Source: Candidatus Bathyarchaeota archaeon
Lineage (GTDB): Archaea; Thermoproteota; Bathyarchaeia; 40CM-2-53-6
Reading direction: 5' to 3'
Assembly (NCBI GenBank): GCA_005888695.1
Contig: VBBH01000098.1
Span: forward strand, 1 to 24,000
Length of the DNA: 24,000 nucleotides
Shown here: piece by piece, positions 21,297-24,000 of the stretch
How the letters are laid out: every line of letters begins with the position of its first letter
How positions within the stretch are numbered: the first letter of the stretch is position 1
Translations under genes and position numbers: made by a program
Notes under the pieces: model-generated
What the model saw: only the letters and a program-made list of their open reading frames with translations
Database searches by the model: none
Told to the model about the DNA's origin: nothing

Positions 21297-23069
21297 CTAT
21301 CCTACCATTGTACTCTGCTTGCCCAAGCCCATGATCTCGCTCAACAATGCCACTTCACCAGGGGAGAGGTAGTCCTTGAACTTCGACGACAAGATCTTTA
21401 CGTGGTGAGGTGGCACGTCCACGTACAATACTTCTCCCTCGAAGATGTGACGTCCAACCGTGGGCTTGTCGATGCTGACTGCAACCTGCTTACCGACACC
21501 CGCCTCTGGTACATCCTTCCCCTGATCCTGCACATGCACTATTGTCCCGACCCGCTTCCCGTCCTCATTGACCAGTGGATACTTTGGACGGACAACGCCC
21601 TCTAATATCTCCACCCCGACGATGGCAGGATCGCTACGTCGGAACACGTTCCCTCTCAGTATCCGTATCTTACCGGGACGAATCAATAGATCCATCTCCG
21701 CCTTGACGCCTGCCGATCTCTGGGCAGTGACCCATCTAGAATAGTCCTCTAGAACATGATAGATTATGTTGCCACGGAAGATCTGGATACTCGTGGCCGT
21801 CGCTTCCTCTTCCGCATCCGGAAGCATCTTCACATTGAAAGCGATAATCGCAGCAAGATAGGGATCCTTCGACTTTACAACAGTCGCCTCGACAATGTCC
21901 CTTCTGGAAACGTCACCGACGTCCGCTATTCTCACGGGCACGTTAGCCGCTGCAAGCGAGGTTGTCAGCGCTTCCAACGAGCCGAGAGCGTCGGCCTTGA
22001 CAATAATCCCTACCCTGTCCGTTGTAACCTTAACAGTTTCAACTTCTTCCCGTATCCTCTTCTCGGTCACCGCTTTCTTCTCAGGACTGCCCACTACGTA
22101 CAGTGGAGAACCGGACAATGCCTCGTCCAGTCCTGGTGCAGCAATCTTTACTCCAGCTGCGGCGTCCACATATTCTACGTGCGAGAACTTGTCTCTTGGA
22201 TCCCGTATCTCGTCGCCTGCTTTCGGCAAGAGTAGGGCACGTATTCTAGTGTCGATCAAGCCTTTCCTGCCAGCAAGAAGGACCTCATCATTCACCTTCA
22301 ATCGTCCATTATAGATGACAGCATCTACCGTCGCTCCTAATCCAGGCTCTTCGTTCACTTCCAGAACCGTTCCTTCCGCGGGGCCCTGTTCAACCTCCAA
22401 CTTCTTCTTCATGAACCCCTGGGTTAGTCCGACGAGGACTGAGAGTAATTCGGGCAATCCTTCCCCAGTCTTTGCACTAGCGGGGACTAGAGCGATCGTT
22501 TTGGTGAAGTCTCTGATCCGATCGAACCGATCGGTCGCGAAGCCATATCTCGAAAATGCTCCCATCATCGTGTATAATCGATTATCGAGATCCGTCACGA
22601 CTTCGGGTCGTTGATTCTTCAGGTTCTGAAGGAATGACCCACTGCGCAGGGACTTCCAGCCCGGTACAGCATCCACCTTGTTGGCACAGACAAGGAAGGG
22701 AGTCCTTCTTGCTTTGAGAATATTCATCGACTCGACGGTCTGTGGCTCAATGCCCTTCGTTAGATCGACGACCAAGATGGCGACATCCGCGGCGGAGCCA
22801 CCTCGACGGCGGAGGTTGCTGAATGTTTCATGTCCTGGGGTGTCGATGAATAATAGTCCGGGGACTTCGATCTTGAATCCGAACCTCTCTAGTAATGGAC
22901 CACAGATCTTCAGAACAGTCTGCGCGGGAATCAGACTAGCGCCGATCCATTGCGTAATTTGACCTGGCTCTCTATCAGCAACAGAAGTCCCCCTGATGCG
23001 ATCTAATAGTGTGGTTTTGCCGTGGTCAACATGGCCTAGGACTACTACTATCGGCTGCCTTGTTGACAT
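21297..23069 (-). CDS. infB: Translation initiation factor aIF5B (archaeal IF2)
   Basis: A 590-residue GTPase that promotes subunit joining and initiator-tRNA positioning. G1 is GHVDHGKT (residues 12-19); the switch I region is PGQITQWIGASLIP. G3 is DTPGHETF, G4 NKVD, and a later SAKTGEG is G5. Domain II, the coiled linker helix and the C-terminal barrel (VEILEGVVRPKYPLV and VAVSIDKPTVGRHIFEGEVL) follow. Length and lack of the long N-terminal extension fit archaeal aIF5B. ATG 23069 has GGAGG 11 bases upstream; a second ATG four bases before it is out of frame. It is the last gene of the eS28-eL24-NDK-aIF5B cluster common in archaea. Confidence 0.96.
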   Translation of the reverse strand: MSTRQPIVVVLGHVDHGKTTLLDRIRGTSVADREPGQITQWIGASLIPAQTVLKICGPLLERFGFKIEVPGLLFIDTPGHETFSNLRRRGGSAADVAILVVDLTKGIEPQTVESMNILKARRTPFLVCANKVDAVPGWKSLRSGSFLQNLKNQRPEVVTDLDNRLYTMMGAFSRYGFATDRFDRIRDFTKTIALVPASAKTGEGLPELLSVLVGLTQGFMKKKLEVEQGPAEGTVLEVNEEPGLGATVDAVIYNGRLKVNDEVLLAGRKGLIDTRIRALLLPKAGDEIRDPRDKFSHVEYVDAAAGVKIAAPGLDEALSGSPLYVVGSPEKKAVTEKRIREEVETVKVTTDRVGIIVKADALGSLEALTTSLAAANVPVRIADVGDVSRRDIVEATVVKSKDPYLAAIIAFNVKMLPDAEEEATATSIQIFRGNIIYHVLEDYSRWVTAQRSAGVKAEMDLLIRPGKIRILRGNVFRRSDPAIVGVEILEGVVRPKYPLVNEDGKRVGTIVHVQDQGKDVPEAGVGKQVAVSIDKPTVGRHIFEGEVLYVDVPPHHVKILSSKFKDYLSPGEVALLSEIMGLGKQSTMVG

Positions 23070-23166
23070 TCATGCCAGGCCTCCAGTGTCTTAGGGACAT
23101 AGCCAAATTGAACCTGGTTCGTATTAAACTATTGAGACTATTCTGAACGAATGAGCAGGGAAAAGA

Positions 23167-23655
23167 CTATCTCAGCGCATCTGGCGGAAAGAAGATTGAT
23201 GCTTCCTTTCTCGCATTCTCCGAAGTATCAGAGGCATGAACAATATTCGCTGTGATCGATGTTGAAAAATCGCCTCTAATGGTTCCAGGTTCCGCGGCTA
23301 ACGGGTTCGTTGCCCCAATCAGCTTCCTGACAGTCTCAACGGGTGACGGACCAGCAACGATCATTAGAACAACGGGTCCCGAGGTAACATGACTTACTAG
23401 TTCCTCATAGAATGGCTTGCCCTTGTGCACGGAGTACAGTCGTTCCGCCTCGCTCCTAGTCATGCGATGCAGTCGCAGCTCCCGGATCGTGAAGCCCTTC
23501 CTCTCGAAACGAGAGACTACTTCTCCAACAAGACGTTGCTTGACGGCGTCAGGCTTGAGGAATGAGAATGTATACTGCTGCTCTTGTTTTTGTTGCTGCG
23601 ACGAGGCGGAGGCGGTCAGCGACCCTTCTCTCTCTTCCCGTAATACTCCGTCCAC
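23167..23655 (-). CDS. ndk: Nucleoside diphosphate kinase with N-terminal extension
   Basis: A nucleoside diphosphate kinase keeping NTP pools balanced. Core motifs: FSFLKPDAVKQRLVGEVVSR, the substrate loop LIGATNPLAAEPGTIRGDF, and the catalytic site NIVHASDTSENARKEASIFF with the phosphorylated His in H-A-S-D. The core begins near residue 28 of the chosen form. GTG at 23655 gives 162 residues, and the 27 residues before the core include a Gln-rich stretch (SSQQQKQEQQ). This start puts the first 40 bases over the end of eL24. A longer open frame reaches 23793 but lies wholly inside eL24 and is not credible. Family members are usually about 140-150 residues. Confidence 0.93.
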   Translation of the reverse strand: MDGVLREEREGSLTASASSQQQKQEQQYTFSFLKPDAVKQRLVGEVVSRFERKGFTIRELRLHRMTRSEAERLYSVHKGKPFYEELVSHVTSGPVVLMIVAGPSPVETVRKLIGATNPLAAEPGTIRGDFSTSITANIVHASDTSENARKEASIFFPPDALR

Positions 23656-23810
23656 TTCATCTTTCTTGGATCGCGTTTGAATGATAACATGCTGACTCGG
23701 CATCGACGGGAGCAGAGATAGACTATCGTCCCATCGTTCTTCACATGCATTAATCCAGTGGTGTTGTTGAAGTTTCTTCCGCAGAAGCTGCACTTGAACG
23801 TCCTAGGCAT
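23616..23810 (-). CDS. rpl24e: 50S ribosomal protein eL24 (L24e)
   Basis: A 64-residue zinc-ribbon ribosomal protein. Cys7, Cys10, Cys33 and Cys37 (KCSFCGR ... YLCSRRCR) supply the metal site; FNNTTGLMHVKNDGT and FKRDPRKMKWTEYYGKREKG complete the eL24 pattern. Length is standard for archaea. ATG at 23810 is 12 bases after the eS28 stop. Its 3' end overlaps the preferred NDK start. Confidence 0.95.
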   Translation of the reverse strand: MPRTFKCSFCGRNFNNTTGLMHVKNDGTIVYLCSRRCRVSMLSFKRDPRKMKWTEYYGKREKGR

Positions 23811-23822
23811 GAGTGTTCTCTT

Positions 23823-24000
23823 CTACCGGATCTTCTTAGCTTCCCGCTCGGTCTCGCGAAGCATCAGAATATCGCCGAGACGGATCGGTCCCTTCACATT
23901 ACGAGTGATAATTCGTCCCTTGTCTCGTCCCTCGCCGACTCTAACCCTGACCTGGATTACTTCACCGGTTACACCGGTTCTGCCAATGATCTGGGTTACT
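23823..24000 (-). CDS. rps28e: 30S ribosomal protein eS28, partial (N-terminus beyond right edge)
   Basis: The last 59 residues are visible and end at a TAG (23825-23823). They read [14 protein letters not shown], then [37 protein letters not shown] and KKIR, a near-consensus eS28. The protein is about 70 residues in archaea, so only the first about 10 residues are missing. It heads the visible part of the eL24-NDK-aIF5B run; in other archaea L7Ae usually precedes it. Confidence 0.95.
   Translation of the reverse strand, partial: VTQIIGRTGVTGEVIQVRVRVGEGRDKGRIITRNVKGPIRLGDILMLRETEREAKKIR

Noticed and set aside
23656..23793. Longer NDK start at 23793
   Set aside because: The extra 46 codons lie completely within the eL24 gene in another frame and show no kinase-family sequence.

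Overview
The window is archaeal. The protein set includes the archaeal/eukaryotic-type ribosomal proteins eL13, eL15, eL24, eS6, eS24 and eS28 and archaeal uS7. It also holds aIF5B, isopentenyl phosphate kinase, a geranylgeranyl-diphosphate-type synthase, an F420:NADP reductase, KaiC-like ATPases, a NurA-type nuclease and an archaeal 7S (SRP) RNA. Promoters are archaeal TATA boxes, several of them about 25 bases from the start codon, which suggests leaderless mRNAs. TTG and GTG starts are common. eL13 together with F420 and NurA genes points to the TACK/Thermoproteota side (for example a Bathyarchaeia- or Nitrososphaeria-like lineage), but that placement is an inference. I see no CRISPR array, insertion sequence, tRNA or integrase; this is mostly core chromosome with a few accessory genes.

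Layout. 1-2115 (minus): a NurA-like nuclease gene that runs off the left edge, preceded by uS7. 2279-7202 (plus): a low-molecular-weight tyrosine-phosphatase-like protein and two S9 serine peptidases. The 540 bases between the peptidases hold, on the opposite strand, an SRP RNA with its own TATA box. 7257-9888: a small charged protein, a UPF0282 metallo-beta-lactamase-fold protein (minus) and an MFS transporter. 14250-9885 (minus): an apparent four-gene operon of malic enzyme, F420:NADP reductase, a YchF-type GTPase and an AIR-synthase/SelD/HypE-like protein. The 2nd and 4th genes have no usable in-frame start codon in this sequence. 14382-16154 (plus): eL15, eL13 and a polyprenyl diphosphate synthase. 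These meet, tail to tail and sharing a CTAG, isopentenyl phosphate kinase on the minus strand, so two isoprenoid (archaeal lipid) steps lie side by side. 17086-19265 (plus): a winged-helix regulator, a single-domain KaiC ATPase and a wHTH-KaiC fusion, closed by a strong hairpin. 20259-19322 (minus): eS6 and eS24, both with low-complexity tails. Two small membrane proteins follow (one on each strand). 24000-21297 (minus) is the conserved eS28-eL24-NDK-aIF5B translation cluster.

How they fit together: most genes serve translation, protein targeting (SRP RNA) and lipid precursor synthesis. The malic-enzyme operon looks like a reductant module (NAD(P)H formation, then exchange with F420H2). The most system-like uncharacterised piece is the wHTH/KaiC/wHTH-KaiC cluster, whose two ATPases both depart from the usual KaiC Glu-Glu catalytic pair. 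The best hidden items are the partial NurA-like gene with an embedded winged helix, the SRP RNA, and the two genes with missing starts.
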